Assembly: GCF_035946395.1 (NCBI RefSeq)
Contig: NZ_DASYZI010000373.1
Span: 29,077 to 93,076 of the forward strand
Direction of reading: 5' to 3'
DNA length: 64,000 nt
Origin: Actinocrinis sp035946395
GTDB taxonomy: Bacteria; Actinomycetota; Actinomycetes; Streptomycetales; Catenulisporaceae
A program made the position numbers and the translations under genes. Shown here piece by piece: positions 16,501 to 24,456 of the stretch (position 1 is the stretch's first letter; each line of letters begins with the position of its first letter). The notes below the pieces were generated by a model. It was given only the letters and a program-made list of their open reading frames with translations, made no database searches and was not told the DNA's origin.

Positions 16501-16950
16501 ATGGTGCGGCGCAATCGCTGCGTGACTGGCTCGACCGCACGCTTCACCCATCTGGCCGCGCCCGAGGTGACCGCTCACCTGACCGGCAGTGTTGCGAGGT
16601 GGGCCGAGCAGTACGGCTACTGGGTGCAGCGTGAGGTGCCGCCGCCTGGTGTCGCAGACAGAAGGCTGGATCTTCGCGTGGCGCACCCGGCCGAAGGTAG
16701 GGCGATCAGCATCGAGATAGACCGCGGCAACAAGCGCTGGAGCCTGGAGAAGGTGGTGGCCGTGGCCGAGCACGGCGACCTCGCCTTGTGGGTGCGCTGG
16801 CCCACGGCGTCGGTCCCGCTCTCTGTCCCCCCGGGCGTGCGGCTGATCCGTCTCGGGGTGATCCGGTACCGCAGGCGCGTCAGCCTCCAACCAGGATGCT
16901 GCCAGCTTGTCGGCCACGGCGCGGCAGCCGGCGACGCCTCTCGCACGTGA
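16501..16950 (+). CDS. hypothetical protein, possible PD-(D/E)XK fold
   Basis: 149 residues. The centre reads DRRLDLRV, then AISIEIDRGNKRWSLEKVVA. A strand carrying D followed by one carrying E-x-D and a basic helix is reminiscent of restriction-endonuclease-like folds or CoiA, but the usual E-x-K is not exact. The start is uncertain (ATG at 16501 with a weak CAGGG). Confidence 0.6.
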   Translation: MVRRNRCVTGSTARFTHLAAPEVTAHLTGSVARWAEQYGYWVQREVPPPGVADRRLDLRVAHPAEGRAISIEIDRGNKRWSLEKVVAVAEHGDLALWVRWPTASVPLSVPPGVRLIRLGVIRYRRRVSLQPGCCQLVGHGAAAGDASRT

Positions 16951-17091
16951 CCGGCCGCGAGCGTTGCGCGGACGGTAGTCGGGATCGGCGCGTCATCTCG
17001 GCCCACTCGTCGTCTGCCAAGGTGCAGCGGCCATCCGCGCCGAGTGCTTCGGCGGACTGCGGGGTACGATCCGGTGTGCTCTGAGCACTGG

Positions 17092-17526
17092 TCAGCGCGT
17101 GGCACCGCCGGCGAACTGGACGGGCAGGATCCGCGCGGTGCGTCCGCGTAGGCGGTGGTTGAGGGTGAACTGCGCATCGCCGATGCCGTCCTCCCAGGTC
17201 TCCAGCCGCCACGCCGCGCCGTGGCGGGTGTCGTGCAGCACGGCGACGGCGTAGGGGAAGTCGTTCAGGGCGCTGCTGCGCCGTTCGACGAGCCTGCCGT
17301 CGGGCAGCACGATGTACGCGGCGGCGGGGCCCTCGGCCATGCAGTGGTAGCAGGTGACGTGTTCGGCGTTGTCGGTGACGCGGTTGGGGGCGCCGATGGC
17401 GAACAGGCCGCAGCGGGTCAGTTCCCCGTCCTGGGCGCTGCGGTCGCGCAGGTGGGTGGGGAAGCCGAAGCGGATCTCGATCGGGTCGGCCTGGTCTGGG
17501 TGCTGCGTTGCGGGTGCGGGGGTCAT
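17092..17526 (-). CDS. hypothetical protein with putative Cys cluster
   Basis: 144 residues from the ATG at 17526-17524. Contains RCGLFAIG and VTCYHCMAEG, three cysteines and a histidine that could bind a metal, and a C-terminal strand-rich half. No family recognised. A family 1 structure lies 87 bases upstream; extending the frame into that structure would give a biased, unlikely product. Confidence 0.72.
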   Translation of the reverse strand: MTPAPATQHPDQADPIEIRFGFPTHLRDRSAQDGELTRCGLFAIGAPNRVTDNAEHVTCYHCMAEGPAAAYIVLPDGRLVERRSSALNDFPYAVAVLHDTRHGAAWRLETWEDGIGDAQFTLNHRLRGRTARILPVQFAGGATR

Positions 17527-17612
17527 GGTCGGTTGTTTCCGTTCTGGTTCGGGCCGGGTGGCCTGCGGGTGGTGGCCGGGGGCGGTCGAGCGCGCGGGCC
17601 CGAATGCGGTGG

Positions 17613-17655
17613 GAAGGCTCGCGCGCAGCGCGACCGCGAAGCGGCCTTGGCCTTC
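17613..17655 (-). promoter_or_regulatory. family 1 structured element, copy C (three-way junction)
   Basis: Outer stem GAAGGC (17613-17618) with GCCTTC (17650-17655). Hairpin 1 is TCGCGC-GCA-GCGCGA (17619-17633) and hairpin 2 is CCGC-GAA-GCGG (17634-17644). The outer closing pair is G-C here but C-G in copy B, a compensatory change. 86 bases upstream of 17092-17526. Confidence 0.75.
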
Positions 17656-17746
17656 GTGCCGTCGGGGCCGGGTGCTTCGCTCGCGGGCCACCACCCGGGC
17701 CTGCGGCAACCGCAGACGGGGGACGGCCCGTGTCGGTCCACCGGGA

Positions 17747-18076
17747 TCAGCTCTCGTCGAGGGCGATCAGCAGCGGCAGTTCGCGCGGCCCGCCGCCGTA
17801 GCGGGTACGCGCGGTGCGCTCGGAGATCCCGAGGGCGGCGGCGACGGCCTCAAGGCCGGGGCCGGCGTATAGGTCGTAGGTGACGGTTTGCTCGGTCAGC
17901 GCGTCGAGCAGGCGGCGCAGGGTGATCGTGACCGGGGTGTAGCCGCCGGGAGGCGGGGTCGGGCCGGTGATCGTCTCGACCGTTGCGGTCAGGGTGTTGG
18001 CGGCGTCGCGTACGCGGTCGGCGAGGTGTTCGGCGAGCGCGGCGGCGGGATTGAACGGGTGAGAGTTCGCGGGCAT
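17747..18076 (-). CDS. small HTH-like plasmid protein
   Basis: 109 residues from the ATG at 18076-18074, with AGGAG six bases upstream. Residues about 78-100 (LEAVAAALGISERTARTRYG) fit a helix-turn-helix. It is the third gene of a minus-strand set running from the interrupted gene at 18984-19691 through the DUF2637-like gene. Probably a regulator of that unit. Confidence 0.72.
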   Translation of the reverse strand: MPANSHPFNPAAALAEHLADRVRDAANTLTATVETITGPTPPPGGYTPVTITLRRLLDALTEQTVTYDLYAGPGLEAVAAALGISERTARTRYGGGPRELPLLIALDES

Positions 18077-18138
18077 GAAGACTCCTGATACGAGGCGGGA
18101 TATGAGGTGGTCCGGCCGGGCGATCCCGGCCGGACCGG

Positions 18139-18987
18139 TCAGGCACGGGTGCCGGCCGGGACGAGAACGGCGGCGGCGTCCTGCGGCGGGTCGGCGGGGA
18201 CCGGGCCGTCCTGGGCGGCCAGGCGGGCGGTGTGCTGGCGTAGGCGGCGGTTGAGCTCGGTGGCCTTGTCGGTGCCGATGCTCAGTGCCTCGCGCAGCGC
18301 GTCGCGGGTGATCGGGCGTCCCCGCTCGGCGCGGTGCGCGGCGTCCAGGCGCAATGCCCTGGCCCACAATCCGGCCTCGTCGCGGCCGCCTGCGGATCGC
18401 TGCTCGTGTTGCTCGGGCGGCTGCGGCGCGGCGCGCAGGTTGTCGGCGTGCTCGCCCTCGGCGCTCGCCTCTCTGGCGAACCCAGCGAGAGGTAGCGGGG
18501 ATTCGTCCTGCTGCGCGTCCGCGCTCTGCAGGACGGGGTCGGCCTCGTCCTGTGCGAGGGGGGTGTGGATCTGCCGCAGCAGCCACGGGCCGACGTCGGC
18601 CCAGCAGATCAGCAGCACGGGGCCGATCGCATCGACCGCGGCGGTACCGTACCGGCCCCGGGTGATCGCGTCCGCCGTGTTCAGCGCGAGGGTCAGCAGG
18701 CCGCACAGGATCAGCAGTCGACGCGGCTTGGACAGTTGCCCGTCGCTGTAGCCGAGCAAGGCGAGGTACCGCACGCCGAGCAGCAGCCCGACCACGCTCA
18801 GGTCCACCGAGGGACCGATTAGCCAGGCGATCCAGCCCTCGATACCCAGACTTATGCACAGCCTGTGTGCATTGCCGAAACAGAACGCGAACGAGAGCGC
18901 GGCGATGAGCAGGGTGATGGCCGTGACGGTCCAGCGGGTCAGCCCCGCGTTGGGCGGGGCTGACGCTGGGGTGCGTTGCGCGCTCAC
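18139..18987 (-). CDS. DUF2637/SpdB-like membrane protein (plasmid transfer/spread type)
   Basis: 282 residues from a GTG that overlaps the upstream stop by four bases. Four hydrophobic helices (about 18-38, 50-68, 90-105 and 120-136) include GIEGWIAWLIGPSVDLSVVG, typical of DUF2637 proteins found on Streptomyces plasmids beside spread genes. The soluble C-terminal half ends in a possible winged-helix segment (RPITRDALREALSIGTDKAT). It may act at the membrane during intramycelial transfer; this role is known only for relatives. Confidence 0.8.
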   Translation of the reverse strand: MSAQRTPASAPPNAGLTRWTVTAITLLIAALSFAFCFGNAHRLCISLGIEGWIAWLIGPSVDLSVVGLLLGVRYLALLGYSDGQLSKPRRLLILCGLLTLALNTADAITRGRYGTAAVDAIGPVLLICWADVGPWLLRQIHTPLAQDEADPVLQSADAQQDESPLPLAGFAREASAEGEHADNLRAAPQPPEQHEQRSAGGRDEAGLWARALRLDAAHRAERGRPITRDALREALSIGTDKATELNRRLRQHTARLAAQDGPVPADPPQDAAAVLVPAGTRA

Positions 18988-19691
18988 GCTGTGCTCTCCA
19001 GGCCGTCCGTGTCGTCGGCTTCCTCGGCGGCCTCGTAGTTGTGGTGGCCGATGCCGCGCTCGATCGTCGCGTGTGCGTCGGCGCCGACGTGGTCGAGCAG
19101 GTGCATCAGGTCACACGCCAGGTCTCCGGCCATTTCCGCGACCAGGTCGGCACCGGCGCCGTGCCGACGCTGCACGGTGGACTGTCCGTAGGCGGCCAGG
19201 GCTCGGGCGGCCCACGCCGCCCGGTCGAGGTTGTCCGGGTAGTGCGGATTCCAGGTCGGCAGGTCGAGCGGGTCCGGGTCGTCCTGGGTTGGGGAGGTCG
19301 GCAGGGGGTGGACTGCCCCGAGGTCCGGGTTAGTGGCCTGGCTGAGCAGGTCGGAATCGACGCTGGCCGCGCGTGCGTCCTCGACGGCGCGGCGCAGGTC
19401 GCTGACAGCTGTCCGGATCCGTTTGGCATGTACGTAGGCCGGGGCGTGGGTTGGCTGCGGCCATGAGGCGTTGGTCGCCCAGTTCGGTTGAGTCAGCCTG
19501 CGTACGTGGGTGGGGCGGCCAGCGAGGTCGGCGCGGGCGTTGGTGGCGCTTTAGACGATGGTGTCCAGGCTGGTGGTCGATCCCCAGTCGAGCAGGGTGC
19601 CGCTGGCTGCGTCGAGTACTTCGTAGTGGATGACGGATTCGGCGGGAGCGGGCGCAGGGCTGGCGGCGCGGTGCAGTGAGGGAGGCTTCAT
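18984..19691 (-). pseudogene. hypothetical gene interrupted by an in-frame TAA
   Basis: From the ATG at 19691-19689 the frame runs 46 codons (start MKPPSLHRAASP, end TTSLDTIV), meets TAA at 19553-19551, then stays open in the same frame for another 188 codons to the TGA at 18984. The text on both sides of the stop reads as one domain (YEVLDAASGTLLDWG, stop, ATNARADLAGRPTHVRRL). There is no ATG, GTG or TTG after the stop until a GTG at 19175. A nonsense mutation in a formerly 235-residue protein is the simplest reading; sequencing error or readthrough are alternatives. The C-terminal 63 residues (acidic, helical) might still be made from that GTG, keeping the coupling to 18139-18987. Confidence 0.75.
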
Positions 19692-19729
19692 GGCGGTGGT
19701 GCCTTCATGGTGGTTGGTGGCTTTGGGGA

Positions 19730-19763
19730 CCTGGCCGGGCGGGATGCCGCCCGCCCGGCCAGG
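19730..19763 (-). promoter_or_regulatory. family 2 hairpin, copy 1 (CGGCAT loop)
   Basis: A perfect 14-bp stem (19730-19743 with 19750-19763) with loop ATGCCG on the plus strand, CGGCAT on the minus strand. On the minus strand it is followed by TCCCCAAAG and then, 38 bases after the stem, the ATG at 19691. Confidence 0.75.
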
Positions 19764-19808
19764 GACGAAGGGGGATAAGGTCCGCCGGTCGCCCGGCGCG
19801 GGTGAGGG

Positions 19809-20231
19809 TTAAACTCCGGCGGTCTGCCAGGCGGCGTCGGTGTCGGCGGGGGCCTGGGTGCCGCGCTGGGCCTTGGACGGCTTGGCGACGGCGTATTTGA
19901 CGGACGGGCCGATCTCCTCGATGTCCATCTCGATCACGCTGCGCTTGTTGCCGTCGCGGTCGTCGTAGGTGCGCTGCTTGAGCTTGCCGTGGGCGATGAC
20001 GCGGGCGCCCTTATCCAGGGACTCGGCCAGGTTCTCGGCACCGTTGTTCTTCCAGACGGTGCCGCGCACGAAGGTGGTCTCCCCGTCCTTCCACTCGTTG
20101 CTGGAGCGGTCGAAGTACCGCTCGGTCGATGCGATGGTTACGGACGCAACGGCGGTTCCGGACTGGGTGAAGCGCAACTGCGGGTCCTCGGTGAGGTTGC
20201 CGACGACGGTGATGGCGGTGGTGATGCTCAT
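19809..20231 (-). CDS. ssb: single-stranded DNA-binding protein
   Basis: 140 residues from the ATG at 20231-20229 (AGAAAGG upstream). OB-fold hallmarks: VVGNLTEDPQLRFTQSGTAV, then TFVRGTVWKNNGAENLAESL, GARVIAHGKLKQRTYDDRDG and SVIEMDIEEIGPS. It covers and protects single strands during transfer or replication. The C-terminus (AAWQTAGV) lacks the DDDIPF-like acidic tip of chromosomal SSB, as is common for plasmid copies. A family 1 structure lies 101 bases upstream. Confidence 0.93.
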   Translation of the reverse strand: MSITTAITVVGNLTEDPQLRFTQSGTAVASVTIASTERYFDRSSNEWKDGETTFVRGTVWKNNGAENLAESLDKGARVIAHGKLKQRTYDDRDGNKRSVIEMDIEEIGPSVKYAVAKPSKAQRGTQAPADTDAAWQTAGV

Positions 20232-20332
20232 GCGGATGCCTTTCTGCGGATCTCGCCCGGGTGGGCGGGTGCCGGGGCGGCCGGCCTGGTCGTGGTGACG
20301 GGCCACCGGATAAGTCCGCGGGTTCTGGTCCG

Positions 20333-20378
20333 GGGCAAGGGCGCGAGCGCAGCTCGCCCGCGCAGCGGCGTGGCCCTT
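20333..20378 (-). promoter_or_regulatory. family 1 structured element, copy D (three-way junction)
   Basis: Outer stem GCAAGGGC (20333-20340) with GCCCTTGC (20371-20378). Hairpin 1 is GCGAGC-GCA-GCTCGC (20341-20355) and hairpin 2 is CCGC-GCA-GCGG (20356-20366). Both the outer stem and hairpin 1 differ from the other copies at paired positions. Confidence 0.78.
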
Positions 20379-20746
20379 GCGGCGGGCCGGGCCCGTGGAC
20401 TCCGCTGGGCGAGGAACCAACGACCCGCCGCACCGGCTCACCTCAAGCCGGACCAACCCGCTGGAGGCGTCGGCGTGCGTTGCAATTGCGGTCCGTCTCG
20501 GTGCCCCGTGGTGGCGGTGTCTTCACCAGATCGGGCGGCGGTCACGGAGACTCGCACGCCCGAGCCGACCGGTACAGACACGGGGAGACCCGGAAATCAC
20601 CGTGTGCCGGCGATGCGGGAGGCAGCGATCACGAGCGTGGCCCGGAGCCGAGGAGGGCCGCACGTGGTTCCTGCGGTGCTCTGCCTCGTCGACGGGCGAT
20701 GGGAGGGTTTGGGCGAGCGTGCTTCGAGGCGCGGGCGGGTCGCCCG
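20379..20746. other. gap without a supported gene
   Basis: 368 bases between the family 1 copy D and the 20747-21205 gene. A plus-strand frame around 20600-20750 contains CRRCG and LRC but has no ribosome site and would run into the opposing gene, so it is not called. Confidence 0.45.
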
Positions 20747-21205
20747 TCAGATCGCTGACTCGCCGCCGGTCTGGTCGGCCTCGGTACCGTTCTCGGCCAC
20801 GACGAGCTTGGCGATTGTCAGGATGCGGGCTGCCACTGCGGCGCTGACCGGGCGTCCGAGCCCGGCCAATCCGTCTTGCACGGCGCGGGCGCTTAGCTCC
20901 CGTCCTGCGCGCATCCAGCCGAGCACGGCGTGCAGCCGTTCATCGTCTTCGTACGGGTGCGCTTTGGCGTGCCGGCTGGGTGTTCCCGCCGGGCGTCCTT
21001 GCCCCGGTGTGCGCTGGTACTGCGCGAACCACGCGGTCCACTCGTCTTCGTACCAGGCCAGGGGCTTGCCGCCGGGGTTGGCCGCCTCGGGGTGCCCGGT
21101 GCTCGCCCGGTTGCGGTAGGTCCACTTGAGCGTGGCCAGCGGTACGCCGCGTTCGGTCAGCTCGGCCCGGGTCACCACGCGGCGGCCGTGGATGCTGCTC
21201 GGCAC
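20747..21205 (-). CDS. HTH-type hypothetical protein
   Basis: 152 residues from a GTG at 21205-21203, chosen because AGGAGG lies five bases upstream. Residues about 8-55 (RRVVTRAELTERGVPLATLK, then a W..W motif) resemble an excisionase/AlpA-like winged helix. A second helical segment (ARAVQDGLAGLGRPVSAAVA) lies near 105-125. Probably DNA binding; target unknown. Confidence 0.72.
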   Translation of the reverse strand: MPSSIHGRRVVTRAELTERGVPLATLKWTYRNRASTGHPEAANPGGKPLAWYEDEWTAWFAQYQRTPGQGRPAGTPSRHAKAHPYEDDERLHAVLGWMRAGRELSARAVQDGLAGLGRPVSAAVAARILTIAKLVVAENGTEADQTGGESAI

Positions 21206-21398
21206 CGTCGCCTCCTGGGGACCGGGCCGGGGCACCGGCCGTCGGGATTCGTCGCGCCGATGGTGTCATACGCGGCCCGTCGTGTGCACTGACCTGGCCG
21301 TCTGGACGGTGCGGCAGGCGCGACCGAGTAGACTCGCAGCACGTTCCGCGCCGTATGAAAGGCACCGGTTGGTTGCTTTTGGGGACGGCGCGGGGCCA

Positions 21399-21456
21399 GA
21401 TGGCCGACAGAGCCTTATGCCAAAGGCGCCGCCTGCGGGCGAACCTGTCGGCCATC
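21399..21456 (-). terminator. 12-bp stem with internal hairpin, behind the 21476-22018 gene
   Basis: GATGGCCGACAG (21399-21410) pairs exactly with CTGTCGGCCATC (21445-21456). Inside, GCCTT/AAGGC (21412-21416 with 21423-21427) forms a second stem. It starts 19 bases after the stop of 21476-22018, so it may be that gene's terminator or a leader structure for 20747-21205. The rest of 21206-21475 is empty. Confidence 0.6.
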
Positions 21457-21475
21457 GCCCTATTTCCCGCTGCGG

Positions 21476-22018
21476 TCACGTCCGATCGCCCCCGTGCGCC
21501 GTGGCGGCACGGATGGCCTCGGCCAGGTACGCGACGGCGGAGATCAGCGAGCGGCGGGCGTCGCGTAGTTCCTCGGCCAGGGTGCGCGGATCGCTGCCGG
21601 TCGTGGCGTGGAGCATCATCGCGGCGGCCTTCATCGCCTGGTGGATGGCGGAGGTCGCCGGATCGACGGAGACGTTCAGCCCGGCCGGGTGCACGATGTT
21701 GCAGTAGGTGCTCAGCCGGTAGGCGATGCCGGAGCGGGGCCGGGCGTGGAACAGGACGCTCAGCGCCTGCCCGTAGCCGCGCACGGTCGGCGGGCTGTAG
21801 AGCTCCGCGGGAGCGTACAGATCGGGGCGCGCGGCGAGCGTGTCGATCGCGGCCGAGAGCACGCCGGTGAACCAGGCGATCTGCGCGCCGGGCGTCAGGT
21901 CCCCGGGCGGTTCGTCCTGCATGAGGACGGCGCGGCACGCCCGGTGCAGTCCTTCGAGGATCACGCGTTGGCCGTTGGTCGGTTCGCCCGGGTTGGGCCG
22001 GTCGGTGGAGTCGGTCAT
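21476..22018 (-). CDS. hypothetical helical protein
   Basis: 180 residues from the ATG at 22018. Helical throughout, with QIAWFTGVLSAAIDTLAARP and a C-terminal EELRDARRSLISAVAYLAEA helix. It resembles small regulatory-type proteins of actinomycete elements, but I cannot name a family. A family 2 hairpin lies 34 bases upstream of the start. Confidence 0.75.
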   Translation of the reverse strand: MTDSTDRPNPGEPTNGQRVILEGLHRACRAVLMQDEPPGDLTPGAQIAWFTGVLSAAIDTLAARPDLYAPAELYSPPTVRGYGQALSVLFHARPRSGIAYRLSTYCNIVHPAGLNVSVDPATSAIHQAMKAAAMMLHATTGSDPRTLAEELRDARRSLISAVAYLAEAIRAATAHGGDRT

Positions 22019-22052
22019 GAGAGTTTTCCTTCGCGGTCGGTGTTCTTCGGGG

Positions 22053-22085
22053 CGCGCGGGCGGCGATGCCGCGCCGTACCGCGCG
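22053..22085 (-). promoter_or_regulatory. family 2 hairpin, copy 2 (CGGCAT loop)
   Basis: Arms 22053-22065 and 22072-22085 pair over 13 positions with one G-T pair and one bulged A. The loop is ATGCCG (plus strand). Followed on the minus strand by CCCCGAAGAACAC and the ATG at 22018. Confidence 0.7.
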
Positions 22086-22124
22086 ATGCGAGTGTGATCA
22101 GGGGTCTGTTGTCGCGTGCCGGGT

Positions 22125-22655
22125 TCAGTCGTACGGCGGCAGCGGCAACGGCTGCCAGACCTCTCCGGTCCATAGCTCCCAGGTCACGGTGAGATCCGGC
22201 GCGGGCGGATGCTGCTCGTTCAGGAGCCGGCCGAGGTGCGCGCGTTCCTGCTCGGTGCGGGGCCGCTGCTCGACGTGCGCGTAGTCGACCGTCCAGCCGT
22301 CAGCGACCTGCCGGGCGTAGGTGCCCGCGAGGCCGTGCACGTCGCGGGTCATCACGGTGCTGTCGTACTCTTCCACCAGCAGTTCCATGACGTGTTCGGC
22401 CGGGACTGGCGAGCCGTCGCGGGCGCACGTGGCGGCGAACCGTTCGAAGTCCAGGGTGCTGTAGACGCTGGTGTCGCAGGGGACGAAGCAGGTCGCCGTG
22501 CCGCGCCCGTCGTTCTCGAAGGTGCCGATGCGCGCTCCGTCCAGCTCGACGGCGGCCACCCACGCAACGCCGTGGGAGGTCTCCAGTTCGCTTAGCGCGG
22601 TGACGGCCGGGTGCCGGTCGGGAACATCGAGGCGGGTGTGAATCAGGGTTGGCAT
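22125..22655 (-). CDS. hypothetical protein in a PP-loop operon
   Basis: 176 residues from the ATG at 22655, which has GAGGAA eight bases upstream. An earlier ATG at 22709 overlaps the stop of 22706-23902 (ATGA) and would add 18 residues, so either start is possible. Acidic, with conserved-looking MTRDVHGLAGTYARQVADGW. No family recognised. Last gene of the coupled set 24282 to 22125. Confidence 0.72.
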   Translation of the reverse strand: MPTLIHTRLDVPDRHPAVTALSELETSHGVAWVAAVELDGARIGTFENDGRGTATCFVPCDTSVYSTLDFERFAATCARDGSPVPAEHVMELLVEEYDSTVMTRDVHGLAGTYARQVADGWTVDYAHVEQRPRTEQERAHLGRLLNEQHPPAPDLTVTWELWTGEVWQPLPLPPYD

Positions 22656-22705
22656 AGTGTGTTCCTCGCGATTCTCGGGAGCGTGCGGGGTGTTGGGTGG
22701 CTGGG

Positions 22706-23902
22706 TCATGCGATCGAGGCGGGCCGCTCGTCCCGGGCGGTCAGCGCGCGCCAGTGGTGTTCGAAGTGCGTGCGCTGCTTCTCCGTGGCACCGGCCGGGG
22801 CCAGCGCGAGGGTCCGTTCAACGGCGGGGTACTGGTCGGGGCGGCGCGCGATGAGCACGGCGCGGCGCGCGCCGTTGTCCGCAACGCTCACCGCGGCCCC
22901 GGCCTGTGCGGCGCGCCGTTGCAGTTCCGCGGTCATCCGGCTGCGGCTGCCGACGCACGCGCGGCGTACCGAGCGCCAAACTGTGCCTTTCTGACCGGGC
23001 CGGTCGCGACGTGGAAAGGCGATCCTGCGCACGTCGTAGACGGCCCATTCGGCTGCGGACAACTGGCGCTCGTGCAGCATCAGGGCGTCGGTCAAGCCGT
23101 GGCGCTGGACCAGGTCGAAGGCGGAAAGCCGACCGAACAGCGGCATGCGGTCGTTCAGCGCCACGGCGGTGTATTCGAGGCTGAGCGCCTGGGCTGCCAG
23201 GTGCGGCTCCGCGCGCCAGCGCGCGACCAGAGCGGGCAGGCTGCGCGTCGTGGCGGCGTACGGGCAGTACCCGCACGCCGACCTGACCCAGGGTTCGCCC
23301 ACCGTCTCGTACAGATACCGGGCGCACCGCTCGCGGTCCCACGACCAGCGGCGCAACGGGTAGTCCGGGATGCGCAGCGCGCTGGCGTAGCTGATGTCCC
23401 GCTGCGCGCGCCGAGTCTCCTCGGCGGCGTATCCCATTACGCTGATATGCGGGCGGTCGCCGAACTCGTCGCGCGTCCAGGCGTCCAAGGGCTCTGATTT
23501 CGCGTGCGCCGAGCACCAGCGGTGGGAGAGCTGCGGGATCGTCGCAGCGGCGGCCAGCTCGTCCGACAAGCTCCAGGGACCGCGCATGATCATGCGCTTC
23601 GGGGCGCGCGAGTCGTCCAGGACGACGTACCCACCACCCTGGCCGGCGCGCGAGAGCTGCACCAGCCTCCAGCCGTGCGCGCGGAAGCGCGGCAGCAGGT
23701 GGGTCTCCATCAGGCGCCGTGTGGCGTCGTACTCGTCGCCGGTCATCGCGACGACGAACACGAGGTCAGACATGTCGCCGTACTCATAGGTCCCGGGCTC
23801 TTCAGACCAGCGCATGGCGACGGCGGCCGAGTCCAGACCCATGCCGAAACTGAACTTCACCGGATACCCGGCGGCCGTGGCCGGGATCGGTACGCCGGTC
23901 AT
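22706..23902 (-). CDS. PP-loop / PAPS reductase-like protein
   Basis: 398 residues. The N-terminus has a PP-loop (FSFGMGLDSAAVAMRW, residues 17-32), where SFGMGLDS stands for the SGGxDS pyrophosphate-binding loop. Later come RWCSAHAKSEPLDAW (about 128-142) and SACGYCPYA (about 208-216), a cysteine set like that in DndC and phage PAPS reductase-like proteins. The family adenylates substrates or moves sulfur; the actual reaction here is unknown. The start overlaps the upstream stop (ATGA), so it is coupled to 23899-24282. No dndDE partners are visible, so a DNA phosphorothioation role is not supported. Confidence 0.83.
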   Translation of the reverse strand: MTGVPIPATAAGYPVKFSFGMGLDSAAVAMRWSEEPGTYEYGDMSDLVFVVAMTGDEYDATRRLMETHLLPRFRAHGWRLVQLSRAGQGGGYVVLDDSRAPKRMIMRGPWSLSDELAAAATIPQLSHRWCSAHAKSEPLDAWTRDEFGDRPHISVMGYAAEETRRAQRDISYASALRIPDYPLRRWSWDRERCARYLYETVGEPWVRSACGYCPYAATTRSLPALVARWRAEPHLAAQALSLEYTAVALNDRMPLFGRLSAFDLVQRHGLTDALMLHERQLSAAEWAVYDVRRIAFPRRDRPGQKGTVWRSVRRACVGSRSRMTAELQRRAAQAGAAVSVADNGARRAVLIARRPDQYPAVERTLALAPAGATEKQRTHFEHHWRALTARDERPASIA

Positions 23903-24282
23903 GACGGGCCGTCCTGCCGGGGATCGTCGTGGCCGCGTTCGATGCCGAACAGGTCGCGCAGGGCCGCATCCACGCGTACAAGGCTCAGCGCCTCGGGCTG
24001 TTCGGGGGTGCCTCCGGTGACGATCAGCGGGCCGTACACGAGAGGGTCACGGGTGCCGTACAAGTGCGAGAACAGGATGCAGGCGCGTCCGTTCGGCTCA
24101 CGCCTGCGGGCGCCCTGCGAAGCGTCGATCCACAGCAGTAATCCGTCGTGGACCGGCGGGCTGGCCGCGAGTCGGCTGGTGCGCAGCAGCGCGGAGATCA
24201 AGGCGAGATCGATGGACTGCTCTTCGCAGATAAGAGCCTCGAATTGGTCGTTCGTATCGAGTACGAGGAAGTAGAAGCTCAT
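23899..24282 (-). CDS. hypothetical protein coupled to the PP-loop gene
   Basis: 127 residues from the ATG at 24282-24280, with GAGGTGA eight bases upstream. Starts MSFYFLVLDTNDQFEAL. Alpha/beta composition with GLLLWIDASQGARRREPNGR. No family recognised. Its stop overlaps the start of the PP-loop gene, so the two are probably made together. Confidence 0.75.
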   Translation of the reverse strand: MSFYFLVLDTNDQFEALICEEQSIDLALISALLRTSRLAASPPVHDGLLLWIDASQGARRREPNGRACILFSHLYGTRDPLVYGPLIVTGGTPEQPEALSLVRVDAALRDLFGIERGHDDPRQDGPS

Positions 24283-24456
24283 GACGGTCACCTCGGATGT
24301 TCTGTCGCGGGAGGTCAGGGCGGTGTCAGTGCGCGAACACTCGCCGCCCGGGTGATCACGGCCCATCAGGGCTGCGGTCTGGCGGAGCACGACGCCGCGC
24401 CCGGACCGGGTGACGGCGAAGGAGGGCCGCCACCCGGCCAATTCGGGCGGAGCGGT

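Noticed and set aside
17747..18859. 370-codon extension of the 109-residue HTH gene
   Set aside because: The upstream part overlaps the DUF2637-like gene out of frame and is Arg/Ala-biased; the ATG at 18076 has a good ribosome site.
20377..20847. Plus-strand frame with CRRCG/LRC motif
   Set aside because: No ribosome site and it overlaps the start of a better gene on the other strand; Arg/Ser-biased product.
22706..23902. Dnd/Ssp phosphorothioation system
   Set aside because: Only the PP-loop protein resembles DndC; the other required genes are absent from the window.
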